From positions 1 to 64,000 of the forward strand of contig JAHRAK010000135.1 in assembly GCA_020027535.1 (NCBI GenBank): a stretch of DNA of 64,000 nt, given 5' to 3'. The notes under the pieces are model-generated. The model did no database searches. It saw only the letters and a list, made by a program, of their open reading frames with translations, and was not told where the DNA came from. This DNA comes from Nitrospirales bacterium (GTDB taxonomy: Bacteria > Nitrospirota > Nitrospiria > Nitrospirales > UBA8639). Below, piece after piece: positions 8,364 to 17,671 of this stretch (position 1 is the stretch's first letter; every line of letters starts with the position of its first letter). Position numbers and translations under genes: made by a program.

Positions 8364-9219
8364 TGTCTTGGGTTTCGAGAGGAACGGAAGCCTGGTGCGA
8401 TTCGATTTTTTCCTGGCTCTTGGCTGCTTCCCACAACGTATCCCATTCCAAAGCCGTCATCTCCTGGAGGGCTCTTCCCTCCGGAGCCGCGTGACGTTCC
8501 ATATATTGGAAGCGTGCGATGAAACGGTTATTCGCCTTGCGAAGGGCTTCTTCCGGGTTGATTCGTAAAAAACGCGCCAGGTTCACGATGGTGAATAACA
8601 CGTCCCCCAACTCGTGTTCAACAGCCGCGCTCGGTTGCTGGACGGAAGGCTCGGAGACGGGGAGGCGGGAGGTTGCCCCTCGCAGCTCCCCCAATTCTTC
8701 ATCCAGTTTTTCAAGAACCTGTTCGGAGGTTTTCCAGTCAAAACCGGTACGTGAAGCTCGTTTTTGAATTTGATGAGCCCGTAACAGGGAGGGAAGAGAG
8801 GTAGGGATTCCCGCCAAAACCGAGTCGGATGGAGTCGAACGTTCGGCTCGTTTGATCGCCTCCCATTGATTGACGACTTGTTCGGAGTCCAACTTCGGGG
8901 CCTCACCGGATGTGGCCGTAAAGACGTGGGGATGCCGCCTGATGAGTTTATGTATTAAATCGGCGATCACGTCTTCAATGTCGAACGTCTGCTCCTCGGA
9001 TTTGATGTGGGCATGAAGCAGAATCTGGAGCAGAAGATCCCCAAGCTCTTCGCGCAGGTGTCGGGGATCTTGCGTGTCGAGAGCTTCGAGTACTTCATAC
9101 GCTTCTTCCAATAAAAAAGGCTTGAGTGACTCGTGGGTCTGCTTGATGTCCCAAGGACATCCCTCGGGAGAACGAAGTCGAGCCACCACTCCGACAAGAT
9201 CGCGAAAAGCTTGAGACAT
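8356..9219 (-). CDS. mazG: Nucleoside triphosphate pyrophosphohydrolase MazG
   Basis: An all-alpha NTP pyrophosphatase that hydrolyses (deoxy)nucleoside triphosphates to monophosphates, a house-cleaning enzyme. The first MazG domain has the metal-binding pattern EEAYEVLEA ... EELGDLLLQ, with CPWD near residue 20. A second MazG-like half carries EELGEL and EHELGDVLFT. A length near 287 is typical of the two-domain E. coli-type enzyme. The chosen ATG at 9219 is preceded by GGAG at 6 bases; ATGs at 9222 and 9231 are alternatives. It overlaps the downstream membrane-protein gene. Confidence 0.93.
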   Translation of the reverse strand: MSQAFRDLVGVVARLRSPEGCPWDIKQTHESLKPFLLEEAYEVLEALDTQDPRHLREELGDLLLQILLHAHIKSEEQTFDIEDVIADLIHKLIRRHPHVFTATSGEAPKLDSEQVVNQWEAIKRAERSTPSDSVLAGIPTSLPSLLRAHQIQKRASRTGFDWKTSEQVLEKLDEELGELRGATSRLPVSEPSVQQPSAAVEHELGDVLFTIVNLARFLRINPEEALRKANNRFIARFQYMERHAAPEGRALQEMTALEWDTLWEAAKSQEKIESHQASVPLETQDNE

Positions 9220-9354
9220 CATATTCTCCATTGCCGCGCCTCGTGTTTGCGCGTGGGCTAGAATAACCGGTTTTCTCGACTGCTTCAATCGACTTCTTGT
9301 CTTGCGAGGTTGTTGGGATTGTGCTACTTTTATTGTGACACGTGAGTGAGTGCC

Positions 9355-9762
9355 ATGGCTGATATTTCAGAATCAGAGTTTGTTGTCCGCGACAAACGCG
9401 GCCAGTCGAGAGAGGAACCGGCTGCCGAGTCCCTTGACACAGCGGCTTCTTCCCCGACGACGGCGCCCCCGCCATCAGACTCAACGCCTTCCCACGAAGG
9501 ACCACCGCTTTCCTTCTCGACGTTTGTTCTTTCCTTGGGCACGTCAGCGCTTATGCTGATGGGAGAACAACTGTCGCCGGAGAACCCCGCTCTTCCGGTC
9601 AACTTGCCGCAAGCCAAGGAAATCATCGATATTCTTCGTATATTGGAAGAAAAAACCAAAGGTAATCTGAACGAAGAAGAGACGAACGTGATGCGTGACA
9701 TGTTGTACACGTTGCAGATGAAGTACGTTGAATTGGCTTCGGATTCCCCTTCGTCCACATAA
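9355..9762 (+). CDS. DUF1844 family protein
   Basis: A 135-residue protein. Residues about 1-50 are disordered and Ser/Pro/Thr-rich. The C-terminal part matches DUF1844: LSFSTFVLSLGTSALMLMG, then NLPQAKEIIDILRILEEKTKGNLNEEE and a final helix. The family is widespread in Deltaproteobacteria, Nitrospirota and related phyla, with unknown function. The ATG at 9355 is preferred to the GTG at 9346. It is divergent from mazG and lies upstream of the NtrY-NtrX pair. Confidence 0.8.
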   Translation: MADISESEFVVRDKRGQSREEPAAESLDTAASSPTTAPPPSDSTPSHEGPPLSFSTFVLSLGTSALMLMGEQLSPENPALPVNLPQAKEIIDILRILEEKTKGNLNEEETNVMRDMLYTLQMKYVELASDSPSST

Positions 9763-9938
9763 TTTTCGTTGTTCCTGCCTTTTCTTTCCCGTACACTTGG
9801 GCGTGAGTGAAAACCCCTTTGTTTTTTTCAGTCCAAGAGGCTCCTGTCGGTAATGGAAAACTGAAGACGGCAGCCCCTTATGCCTCTGTTTGCACATGCA
9901 TAACGCGTGCTTCCTGGGGGTAGCCTCCCGTTATCGTC

Positions 9939-12236
9939 ATGGCGACTTCTAAATTGACCCCACGTTTATTTCCTCCCGCGAAATTGAAGAAACGGCTCAT
10001 TCTCGAGGATGAATCGGGCCCCCAAGCCCAGCGTCTTCATTTGAAGCCGGTCGGGATTGTCCTGTTCCTCCTGATTTCCTCTCTGCTCTTGACGATGTAC
10101 TACGCACAGTATGGAGGATTCGGGGGAAAGACGGCAGACTCGCTTTTCCCAAGCGCCAGTTACGCATTGGTTCTGTTTCTCGTCTATTTAGACGTCGTCG
10201 GATTGGTCGGCCTAACCCTTTTATTATCCCGTAATTTGATCAAAGCCTATTTCGAACGACGGCACCGGCTGTTGGGGTCGGGATTTCGCACGAAATTAAT
10301 CGCCGCATTCATTGGTTTTTCGTTGGTCCCAACCCTGTTGTTGGCGGTGATGGCCAGTGAGGTGATCAATGAGGTGATGAACATCTGGTTCAATGATCAG
10401 ATCGAGGAGGTCCTGAAAGACTCCGAAGAATTATCCAGGATGTATCATGAGGGACATACGGTCTTGGCCATGCAGAGTGCCAGGGCCATCAGCAAGGAAA
10501 TTTATCGAGAAGATTTTTTGCGGCCGGACCATCGTGAATTATTAACGGCCGCCATGGCCCGAAAGCGTGCGGAATTCAACGTCACGGACGTAGAAGTCTT
10601 TTCGTCAAAATTGGAATTGCTCGTTCGCAAGACCGCCCCGGAGGCAACCGACAGGATGTTCCATTTGCCGGTAGGGCAACTTGTTCGTCGGGTCTTGGAT
10701 TCGCATGAGGAAGTGGCCTCGGTGCAAGTCGCACAATCCGGACGACTGATCCGCGCAGCGGTGCCGATTGCCTCCAACACCCAACCCGGAGAGATTGACG
10801 GAGTGGTTGTCGTCAACACCTACGTCTCGGAAACGATCTTGGCGAAAATGCAAGGAATTGCCAAACAATATACTGATTACCGGCAGATGAAGGCGTTGGA
10901 AAATCCGATTAAGGCCGGGGCCTATTTGTTTGTTGCGGTCGTCACGGTTTTATTGTTGTTCAGCGCTACCTGGTTTGGATTTTACGTGGCGAGAGGCATC
11001 ACCGTGCCGATTCAGAAATTGGCTGAAGGGACCGAAGCCGTAGCCCGTGGGGACCTCAACGTGAGAATTAGAGTCAATGCCACCGATGAGATTGGGACGT
11101 TGATCGACTCGTTTAACCGAATGACCGAAGATTTATCAAACGGCAAAGTCAGACTGGAAGAAGCCAATCAATCCCTCATGAAATCAAACGTGGAAGCTGA
11201 TCGCCGGCGGGCGTATACGGAAGCCGTCATGGATACGATTGCTTCAGGCGTGATGTCCATCGATACTCAGCACACGATTACCACGTTCAATCATTCGGCT
11301 GAGCGGATATTGGGGGTCAGTGCCGACGCTGTCCGCAGGCGCTTGGCGTTTGACGTCTTCAAATTTCATCAATTCCCGTTGTTTCAAGAGGCCTATGACC
11401 GGATTTTACACGATCGCCAGGACAGTCTCACCCTCGAAGGTCAAATGGAGGTGCAGGAAAAACTCCTCACCATGGGGCTGAATCTTTCCCGCATGAGAGA
11501 CGAGGCCGGCAAGGAGTTGGGGTTCGTGTTTGTCTTCGAGGATCGGACCGAATTGATCAAGGCGCAGAAAACGGCGGCTTGGCAGGAAGTGGTCCAACGG
11601 GTGGCGCATGAAATCAAGAATCCCTTGACGCCCATTCAGCTTGCGGCCCAGCGGTTACGAAAAAAGTTTTTTGAAGGGTCTGCTGATTTTAAAGCCATTT
11701 TTGATCAATCGACGAACGTCATTGTGAACGAAGTGGGCAGTTTAAAACGGATGGTGGACGAATTTTCGAAATTTGCCAGGATGCCCGCTCCGCATATGGC
11801 CAAGGAATCGTTACACGACATCATTGAAAAAGTGAGTGCCCTGTATCGTGGGGGACACCATGACGTCGAGTTTATTCCAGCCTTTGATCCCTTGGTCCCG
11901 GATATCAATATCGACCGGGAACAGATGCGTCGCGTCTTCGTCAATTTGTTTGACAATGCCATCCAGGCCATGAAGCAAAAAGGGCGCATCTGGGTTTCCA
12001 CGAAAATGGATTGGAAGCTTAAGCGGGTCCGAATCACGGTGGCCGACGAAGGATCGGGCATTCCTCAAGAAGATCAGGAAAAATTATTCATCCCGTATTT
12101 TTCGCGAAAACGAACGGGAACCGGACTTGGGTTGGCGATTGTTCATCGAATCGTGACGGATCACAATGGGACGATCCAAGCCTCCAATCGCCACCCTCAA
12201 GGGGCCTTGTTTATTATCGAACTTCCCGTCGCTTGA
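9939..12236 (+). CDS. ntrY: NtrY-like membrane sensor histidine kinase
   Basis: A 765-residue kinase. Predicted membrane helices lie near 38-55, 74-96, 119-139 and 325-348, with a periplasmic sensor region of about 180 residues between the last two. Then come HAMP (about 349-400), PAS (about 425-530), HisKA with phospho-acceptor H557 (RVAHEIKNPLTP) and an HATPase domain with N-box NLFDNAIQAM, DEGSGIP and GTGLGLAI. This layout, including the NPLTPIQLAAQRLR sequence after the His, is that of NtrY, which senses nitrogen or redox state in Alphaproteobacteria. The ligand here is unknown. It lies 99 bases upstream of its regulator gene. Confidence 0.88.
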   Translation: MATSKLTPRLFPPAKLKKRLILEDESGPQAQRLHLKPVGIVLFLLISSLLLTMYYAQYGGFGGKTADSLFPSASYALVLFLVYLDVVGLVGLTLLLSRNLIKAYFERRHRLLGSGFRTKLIAAFIGFSLVPTLLLAVMASEVINEVMNIWFNDQIEEVLKDSEELSRMYHEGHTVLAMQSARAISKEIYREDFLRPDHRELLTAAMARKRAEFNVTDVEVFSSKLELLVRKTAPEATDRMFHLPVGQLVRRVLDSHEEVASVQVAQSGRLIRAAVPIASNTQPGEIDGVVVVNTYVSETILAKMQGIAKQYTDYRQMKALENPIKAGAYLFVAVVTVLLLFSATWFGFYVARGITVPIQKLAEGTEAVARGDLNVRIRVNATDEIGTLIDSFNRMTEDLSNGKVRLEEANQSLMKSNVEADRRRAYTEAVMDTIASGVMSIDTQHTITTFNHSAERILGVSADAVRRRLAFDVFKFHQFPLFQEAYDRILHDRQDSLTLEGQMEVQEKLLTMGLNLSRMRDEAGKELGFVFVFEDRTELIKAQKTAAWQEVVQRVAHEIKNPLTPIQLAAQRLRKKFFEGSADFKAIFDQSTNVIVNEVGSLKRMVDEFSKFARMPAPHMAKESLHDIIEKVSALYRGGHHDVEFIPAFDPLVPDINIDREQMRRVFVNLFDNAIQAMKQKGRIWVSTKMDWKLKRVRITVADEGSGIPQEDQEKLFIPYFSRKRTGTGLGLAIVHRIVTDHNGTIQASNRHPQGALFIIELPVA

Positions 12237-12335
12237 TACCGGCAGACGGTGCATGGAACAACAAAACGGCGGATTCGCCAAAGATCTTTTATGACGTTCC
12301 GGCTTACGATCTGGTCATAACTTGGAGGAATAGGC

Positions 12336-13697
12336 ATGTCCGGCACCATCTGTATCGTCGATGATGAACCTTCCATCTTGGATACCTTGAGCAGTATTTT
12401 GGAAGACGAGAGGTATCAGGTCGCGATCGCGAAAACCGGTGGGGAGGCCCTGAAAGTCATTCAAATGGAGGTGCCGGACGTCGTGCTTCTCGACATTTGG
12501 ATGCCGGAGTTGGATGGCTTGGAGGTGTTAAAACGCGTTCGCGAGCAATTTCCACACATCATGGTCATTATGATGTCCGGTCATGGATCCGTCGAAACAG
12601 CGGTGAAAGCCACAAAATTGGGCGCCTATGATTACCTGGAAAAACCGCTGGACCTTGAAAAAGTCACCATCCTGATCCGCAATGCTCTGCACCAGCGTAA
12701 GCTGGAAGAAGAAAATATCAACCTTCGCGTTAAGATCGAGCGGCATTCGAAACTCGTCGGAGCCTCTTCCGTTATGGAGACGCTTCGACAGCAAATCGCG
12801 GCTGCGGCGCCGACCCATAGTCGGGTTCTGATTTCCGGGGAAAACGGCACGGGGAAGGAATTGGTGGCACGGGCCATCCATCTTCAAAGCCCTCGCCATA
12901 ATCGTCCGTTTGTCGAAGTCAATTGTGCGGCGATCCCCGAGACGTTGATTGAGACGGAGTTGTTCGGGCATGAACGCGGTGCGTTTACGGGAGCCGTTTC
13001 TCAAAAACGCGGAAAATTCGATTTTGCGGACGGTGGCACCCTGTTTCTCGACGAAATCGGCGATATGAGTCTAGCCACTCAAGCGAAAGTGCTTCGCGTC
13101 TTGGCGGAACAACAGTTTACCCGGATAGGAGGGGAGAAGCTGATTAAGGTCAACGTCCGCGTCATCGCGGCATCCAATAAGGATTTTAATCAGGAAATCG
13201 AAAAAGGAAACTTTCGCGATGATCTGTTTTATCGGTTAAACGTGTTGCCGATAGAAGTCCCGCCGCTTCGCGCCCGACGTGAGGATATTCCGGCTCTCAC
13301 CCGGCATTTCTTGAAGATTCATGCAGAAGAGCAGGGGGTGAAGTTAAAAGAGATCACTCCGGAGGCCTTGGAGGCACTGGCGCGTCATGAGTGGCCGGGC
13401 AACATACGAGAACTTCGCAATCAAGTCGAGCGCCTGATGATTATGGTACCCAAAACCACCATAGAGGTGGGCGACGTCTTACCGTTTATGCCGAGAGGTT
13501 TCAGCCGGATCAATCCCCTGGACGCATACGATTCCTTGCGGGATGCCCGGCATGCGTTTGAACGTGAGTATATTACCATCCGTTTGCGGGAGAATGGCGG
13601 GAACGTCTCGAAGACCGCCGATGACCTGAAAATCGAACGAAGTCACTTGCATCGAAGAATTAAAGATCTGAACGTGGAATTTCGCTCGGGAAACTGA
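12336..13697 (+). CDS. ntrX: NtrX/NtrC-type sigma-54-dependent response regulator
   Basis: A 453-residue regulator. The receiver domain (about 4-118) has phospho-acceptor D53 (LLDIWMPE). The AAA+ sigma-54 activator domain (about 140-375) has Walker A GENGTGKE and the sigma-54 loop GAFTGA. The Fis-type HTH is at the C-terminus (about 410-450; NVSKTADDLKIERSHLHRRIK). A strong ribosome site GGAGGAA lies before the ATG. Next to an NtrY-like kinase it is best called NtrX; an NtrC role over glnA and amtB is possible but not shown. Its stop overlaps the next start (TGATG). Confidence 0.9.
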   Translation: MSGTICIVDDEPSILDTLSSILEDERYQVAIAKTGGEALKVIQMEVPDVVLLDIWMPELDGLEVLKRVREQFPHIMVIMMSGHGSVETAVKATKLGAYDYLEKPLDLEKVTILIRNALHQRKLEEENINLRVKIERHSKLVGASSVMETLRQQIAAAAPTHSRVLISGENGTGKELVARAIHLQSPRHNRPFVEVNCAAIPETLIETELFGHERGAFTGAVSQKRGKFDFADGGTLFLDEIGDMSLATQAKVLRVLAEQQFTRIGGEKLIKVNVRVIAASNKDFNQEIEKGNFRDDLFYRLNVLPIEVPPLRARREDIPALTRHFLKIHAEEQGVKLKEITPEALEALARHEWPGNIRELRNQVERLMIMVPKTTIEVGDVLPFMPRGFSRINPLDAYDSLRDARHAFEREYITIRLRENGGNVSKTADDLKIERSHLHRRIKDLNVEFRSGN

Positions 13698-15007
13698 TGT
13701 CCCAGTCTCTCACTATTGAACGTGTGGTTGCCGGTGGATGGGGATTATCCCGTTCAGGCTCCATCGTTACGTTCGTCCGGGGCGGATTGCCCGGCGAGGT
13801 GGTCACGGTTATCCCCAACGAACGGCATTCCGATTACGAGTTCGCCACCCTTCATGAAGTTCGCGTGGCGTCACCGCATCGCATTCAGGCTCCGTGTTCC
13901 GTCTATGAAGACTGTGGGAGCTGTCAATTTCAGCATGTTCGCTATGAGGCACAATTGCAGTATAAACAGGGCGTGCTGGAGGAAGCGTTTTCGCGTATCG
14001 GCCGAATCGAACAGGCAATATTCAACGATCCCGTTCCTTCACCCTTGCCCTATGAATACCGGCGAAGAGTTCGCTTCAGGGTGTTTCAGCATCACGGTAC
14101 GTTTCACCTCGGATTCGTACGGGAACGATCGCACAACCCGGTCAAGGGAGTGGGCTGCCTGTTGGTTTCAAAGCCGATGGGAAAGGTGATCGAAAACATC
14201 GAAGGACAATTGGCTCGCCTGCGCAGGTTACCCGCGTTTCTCTCGCATGTGGAAATTCGATCCTCGGACGCGTTCGGGACGCACCTGATTCTGTGCACGG
14301 TCCCCCGTGCTTCGCAAAACCAGGCACGAGAACTCTTGGCATTGTTTGAGGGGATTCCTGCCGTCGTCGGGTGCGTCCTGACCTCCTCTTCCACGACAGC
14401 GTCTCAAAAAAGACACCTGCGGCGAGTCGTCCGGGGTGAACCCCATTTATTTGAACGATTTCAGGATATGGTCATTCGTGTCAGCGACCGATCGTTTATG
14501 CAGGCGAATTGGACGGTCTATTCGCTTATTTTTCAAACGTTGGCGGATTGGATGAACGTACGGGATCGGCAAACTTGCGTGCTTGAGTTGTATGCCGGAG
14601 TCGGATGCGTGGGATTGGGTTTGGCAAGAAACGGAGCACTGGTCACGGAAGTCGAGGAGAATCCCTATGCCGTGGCTGATGCCAAACAATCAGCCTCTCA
14701 AAACCATATCGGGCGTTATCGTACACGCGCGGCAAAGGTCGAGGACTTTTTGGAGACGGTGGCCGACGACGAATACGACGTGATTGTGATGGACCCGCCG
14801 CGAACGGGATTGAGCCGGCGTTGCGTCGAATCCCTGGAGCGCATCCGGACGCCCCACGTGTTTTATCTTTCGTGTGACGCTTCCTCCCTGGCTCGTGATC
14901 TCAACCGGCTTTGTGCGACCCGGTACCACGTCCGTCGAGTACAGGCATTTGACATGTTCCCGCAAACCGCGCATATCGAAACCCTGGTGGAACTCGTCCG
15001 TGCATAG
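13697..15007 (+). CDS. RlmD/TrmA-family RNA uracil-C5 methyltransferase
   Basis: A 436-residue SAM-dependent enzyme that makes 5-methyluridine in 23S rRNA or tRNA. A TRAM-type RNA-binding domain occupies about 1-58. Iron-sulfur ligands are C67, C73 and C76 (CSVYEDCGSCQ), with a probable fourth in KGVGC. The Rossmann SAM site is LELYAGVGCVGLGLA. MDPPRTGL and the catalytic cysteine in YLSCDAS lie in the C-terminal part, followed by FPQTAHIE with the catalytic glutamate. Which uridine is modified cannot be told. It is translationally coupled to ntrX. Confidence 0.9.
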   Translation: MSQSLTIERVVAGGWGLSRSGSIVTFVRGGLPGEVVTVIPNERHSDYEFATLHEVRVASPHRIQAPCSVYEDCGSCQFQHVRYEAQLQYKQGVLEEAFSRIGRIEQAIFNDPVPSPLPYEYRRRVRFRVFQHHGTFHLGFVRERSHNPVKGVGCLLVSKPMGKVIENIEGQLARLRRLPAFLSHVEIRSSDAFGTHLILCTVPRASQNQARELLALFEGIPAVVGCVLTSSSTTASQKRHLRRVVRGEPHLFERFQDMVIRVSDRSFMQANWTVYSLIFQTLADWMNVRDRQTCVLELYAGVGCVGLGLARNGALVTEVEENPYAVADAKQSASQNHIGRYRTRAAKVEDFLETVADDEYDVIVMDPPRTGLSRRCVESLERIRTPHVFYLSCDASSLARDLNRLCATRYHVRRVQAFDMFPQTAHIETLVELVRA

Positions 15008-15052
15008 TTTTGGTTTTCGAATCGAGCATTCGTCATGCATTGAGATGCCGCA

Positions 15053-15679
15053 ATGAACATGCTCCGACTGGGCGTTCTTGTTTCAGGCAGGGGGTCCAAT
15101 CTTCAAGCCATTATGAATGAGATTGAAGCTGGAACCGTCAAGGCCGAGATTGCGGTCGTGATCAGTAATAAACAGGGGGTCCCGGCCTTGGAGCGTGCGG
15201 AACGCCACGGGTTGACAACCGTTTTTCTCGATCCAAAGTCAGTGGCGGATACGCCGAACCCCCGGCAAGCGTATGATCAAAAACTTTTGGAGACGTTGCA
15301 GCATCACCAGGTGCAATTGGTGGTATTGGCAGGCTATATGAAAATTGTCACTTCGGTCCTTATCGATTCGTATGAATCGCGCATCATGAATATTCATCCT
15401 GCACTTCTTCCGAGCTTTCCGGGCTTGGATGCCCAACGGCAGGCATTGAACCATGGGGTGAAAGTGTCCGGCTGCACGGTTCATTTTGTGACCGAAGGCA
15501 TGGATACGGGCCCTATCATCCTGCAGCGAGCCGTACCCGTGGAAGAAGGTGATACCGCAGATACCTTATCCGAACGAATCCTGAAAGAAGAGCATGGACT
15601 TTTGCCCAGGGCCATCCAGTTATTTGCGGAGGGGCGACTGACGGTTGAAGGCCGGGTCGTCCACATACGCGATGTCTGA
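15053..15679 (+). CDS. purN: Phosphoribosylglycinamide formyltransferase
   Basis: GAR transformylase, which uses 10-formyltetrahydrofolate in the third step of purine synthesis; 208 residues. Nucleotide-site SGRGSNLQAI is at 11-20. The catalytic triad is N113, H115 (MNIHPALLPSF) and D151 (GMDTGPI), in the usual places. An ATG two codons later could be the true start. It is separate from purL and purF, which lie 31 kb away. Confidence 0.95.
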   Translation: MNMLRLGVLVSGRGSNLQAIMNEIEAGTVKAEIAVVISNKQGVPALERAERHGLTTVFLDPKSVADTPNPRQAYDQKLLETLQHHQVQLVVLAGYMKIVTSVLIDSYESRIMNIHPALLPSFPGLDAQRQALNHGVKVSGCTVHFVTEGMDTGPIILQRAVPVEEGDTADTLSERILKEEHGLLPRAIQLFAEGRLTVEGRVVHIRDV

Positions 15680-15722
15680 CTTGATTGCAGGGCGCCGGTC
15701 CTTTTGATAGAGTGCCAGACGT

Positions 15723-15798
15723 GGGGGGCTAGCTCAGTTGGGAGAGCACAACGTTCGCAACGTTGGGGTCGGGGGTTCAAGTCCCCTGCCCTCCACCA
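15723..15798 (+). tRNA. tRNA-Ala(CGC)
   Basis: Cloverleaf with acceptor GGGGGGC (15723-15729) pairing with GCCCTCC (15788-15794, one G-T pair). The D-stem is GCTC/GAGC, the anticodon stem CAACG/CGTTG with loop TTCGCAA (anticodon CGC), and the T-stem GGGGG/CCCCT with loop TTCAAGT. CCA is encoded at 15796-15798. It reads alanine codon GCG. Confidence 0.95.
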
Positions 15799-15881
15799 AA
15801 CCTTGTCTTTGTTTGCGGAACCTCATGGGATGCCTTGACAACGGCAAAGAAAGGTTGGGTAAGGAAAGAAAAATTTTTTGT

Positions 15882-15916
15882 GATAATCCTTAATAATTTT
15901 TCTAAACATTGTTAAG
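15882..15916 (+). promoter_or_regulatory. Candidate promoter and operator of the Rrf2 gene
   Basis: TGTGATAAT (ending 15887) is a good extended -10 element in an AT-rich stretch. Just downstream lies an AT-rich inverted repeat, CTTAA (15889-15893) ... TTAAG (15912-15916), of the size expected for an Rrf2 dimer. It ends next to the start codon, so binding would block initiation: autoregulation is inferred. Confidence 0.35.
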
Positions 15917-15919
15917 AAT

Positions 15920-16402
15920 ATGAAACTGTCCAGAAAAAGCGAATACGGGTTGCGGGCCTTGATTGAATTGACCAAGGCTTACGATCGGTCGCCGTTGCGA
16001 CGGTCCGACATTGCAGAATCCCAACAAATTCCCGTGGGCTTTTTGGAAACCATTCTATTGGAATTAAAGCGGGCGGGGATCCTGGGGAGTCGGCCCGGCG
16101 TTCAGGGCGGATACCGGTTGATTAAACCCCCGGAAGACGTGTCGCTCGGACAGGTCATTCGTATTCTGGACGGTCCCCTTGCACCGATTGCCTGTGTGAG
16201 TCAGACGGCCTATCAAACCTGTCAGGATTGTCCGTATTCCGAAGACCGGGAATGTCCGATTCAAAGCGTTATGTTCGAGGTCAGGAACGCCGTTGCCAAC
16301 GTGTTGGACCGGTATACGTTGAGAGCCTTTTACGACCAAGGTCGGAATCGTCGCCTCCGGAAATCTTCGAAACACCGAAGGGGCAGCACCCGCGGTCAAT
16401 AA
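15920..16402 (+). CDS. Rrf2-family transcription regulator (IscR/CymR/NsrR-like)
   Basis: A 160-residue regulator. The winged helix-turn-helix (about 2-70) starts MKLSRKSEYGLRAL and contains the family wing RPGVQGGY. Four cysteines, C92, C101, C104 and C112, lie in the region where IscR and NsrR bind an iron-sulfur cluster, so cluster sensing is likely. The tail (140-160) is basic. No strong ribosome site is visible before the ATG. It is followed 10 bases later by a DUF2061 gene; DUF2061 is often linked to sulfur-assimilation genes, which would fit a CymR-like role, but no cys gene lies nearby. Confidence 0.85.
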   Translation: MKLSRKSEYGLRALIELTKAYDRSPLRRSDIAESQQIPVGFLETILLELKRAGILGSRPGVQGGYRLIKPPEDVSLGQVIRILDGPLAPIACVSQTAYQTCQDCPYSEDRECPIQSVMFEVRNAVANVLDRYTLRAFYDQGRNRRLRKSSKHRRGSTRGQ

Positions 16403-16412
16403 GGAGTGGGTT

Positions 16413-16634
16413 ATGGATACACATCTTCGGAGCGTGGTCAAAGGTATCAGTTGGAGGATTTTGGCCACCATGGTGACCACGATTGTCGTTTTTCTGTATT
16501 CGGGTGAGTTGATGGCTGCGGCTATTGTCGGTAGTTTTGATGCTCTGGCCAAAATTTTCCTGTACTGGGGACATGAACGAATATGGCAATGGATCACGTG
16601 GGGCCGTATTCTGCCGACGGTCTTCTCGCCCTAG
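16413..16634 (+). CDS. DUF2061 small membrane protein
   Basis: A 73-residue DUF2061 protein with two hydrophobic segments (about 13-30 and 33-52) and the family pattern RSVVKGISWRILAT ... GSFDALAKIFLYWGHER W. Function is unknown; members sit in the inner membrane and often neighbour sulfate assimilation genes. It is probably cotranscribed with the Rrf2 regulator gene 10 bases upstream and has a good GGAG site in the gap. Confidence 0.85.
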   Translation: MDTHLRSVVKGISWRILATMVTTIVVFLYSGELMAAAIVGSFDALAKIFLYWGHERIWQWITWGRILPTVFSP

Positions 16635-16679
16635 TCGTCTTCTGCCAATGTTTTTTCTTCTTCGTGATCTTTTATTAGG

Positions 16680-17516
16680 CTATCGCCCAATCTCTCCCAG
16701 GGGTTGTTCGGTGACAATGCAGGCTCCTCGTGGGTTTTCACCAAGCGCGTTACAGGATAGAAGCTGATCAAGCTCTGGCGTTGACCGGGAGTCGGGTGTC
16801 ATCACGAGGCCCCAGTGGAAATTGTCGTGACATTCATTCTCCAGGATCAATGCCTGAGCCCCGTAAAACAGGAGTATGCCGCTGAGCATATTGTGACGGC
16901 AGATATTTCTAATTAAATCCGGTCGCGTGCCATCGTCCCGAACCGCCAGGCCGAAATGGTGATTCTCGAAACACACATTCCCGGCCAGGTAAGGTTGCGC
17001 ACCGGCAAAACTGAAAATGCCCGATTCGCGGTTCCGGCACACCTCGTTGTCCATCAGGGAGGGCCTGCAGTTCGGGCCGTAAATGACGATTCCCGAGAGC
17101 AGGCCTTCGGTTGCCCGGCACTGCGTAATCGTACAAGTAGAATCAAAAATGTTGATCGCGGAATGCTGGTCGCTTCCCACGTAACGGAACGTCATGCCGG
17201 AAATGCGTCCACCGGGAACTTGCTGCAGATACAGGGGGCCGCTCCGGCGGCTGAAGATTTGGACGTGGTCCCGCCCGGCTCCGATTAATCGAATGGGTTG
17301 CTGCGTGCCGAATAGACGGTCTTCATAGATTCCCGGACGAACGAAAATCTGGTCATCGGATCCCGCATCTTTAAGGGCTGCGCTCGGACGGGGATAACAG
17401 GAGGCATCTGCGTGGTCTACAATAAGGGTCTTGCCACCTTCGGGATTCGGAGGAGGTTCGTCGAGCGCGGGAGGGTTCCGGAAGGAATCCGAAGGTGAGG
17501 AGAAGTCGTCAGGCAT
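16680..17516 (-). CDS. Right-handed beta-helix repeat protein (NosD/pectate-lyase-like fold)
   Basis: A 278-residue protein with no signal peptide. After a Pro/Ser-rich N-terminus (1-30) it reads as a parallel beta-helix: VRPGIYEDRLF, IRLIGAG, then short turns such as GIVIYGPNCRPSLMDNEVCRNRESGIFSF, with asparagine and glycine ladders. Such domains are found in NosD/CASH carbohydrate-binding or sugar-hydrolase proteins. Eight or more cysteines are scattered along the helix, which is unusual for a secreted protein and fits a cytoplasmic location. The molecular role is unknown. Confidence 0.75.
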   Translation of the reverse strand: MPDDFSSPSDSFRNPPALDEPPPNPEGGKTLIVDHADASCYPRPSAALKDAGSDDQIFVRPGIYEDRLFGTQQPIRLIGAGRDHVQIFSRRSGPLYLQQVPGGRISGMTFRYVGSDQHSAINIFDSTCTITQCRATEGLLSGIVIYGPNCRPSLMDNEVCRNRESGIFSFAGAQPYLAGNVCFENHHFGLAVRDDGTRPDLIRNICRHNMLSGILLFYGAQALILENECHDNFHWGLVMTPDSRSTPELDQLLSCNALGENPRGACIVTEQPLGEIGR

Positions 17517-17579
17517 GACGGTGAATTCTATAACACAGCCTGCTTGTCAGGTTCAGCATATAGTTCCAACAATTTTGTC

Positions 17580-17608
17580 TTGACTGATAGGTAGAACTGA
17601 TGTAAAAG
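17580..17608 (+). promoter_or_regulatory. Candidate sigma-70 promoter for the leader RNA of the nitrogen block
   Basis: TTGACT (17580-17585), 17 bases, then TGTAAAAG with TAAAAG at 17603-17608. The -35 is a good match and the -10 weak. Transcription from about 17615 would give an RNA of about 95 bases ending at the terminator at 17672-17708. Confidence 0.35.
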
Positions 17609-17671
17609 AGAGAAACTGCTGTGACATCGGTGTCTCGGCGTGTATTATTTATATTCAAAGGACGATGAAGT

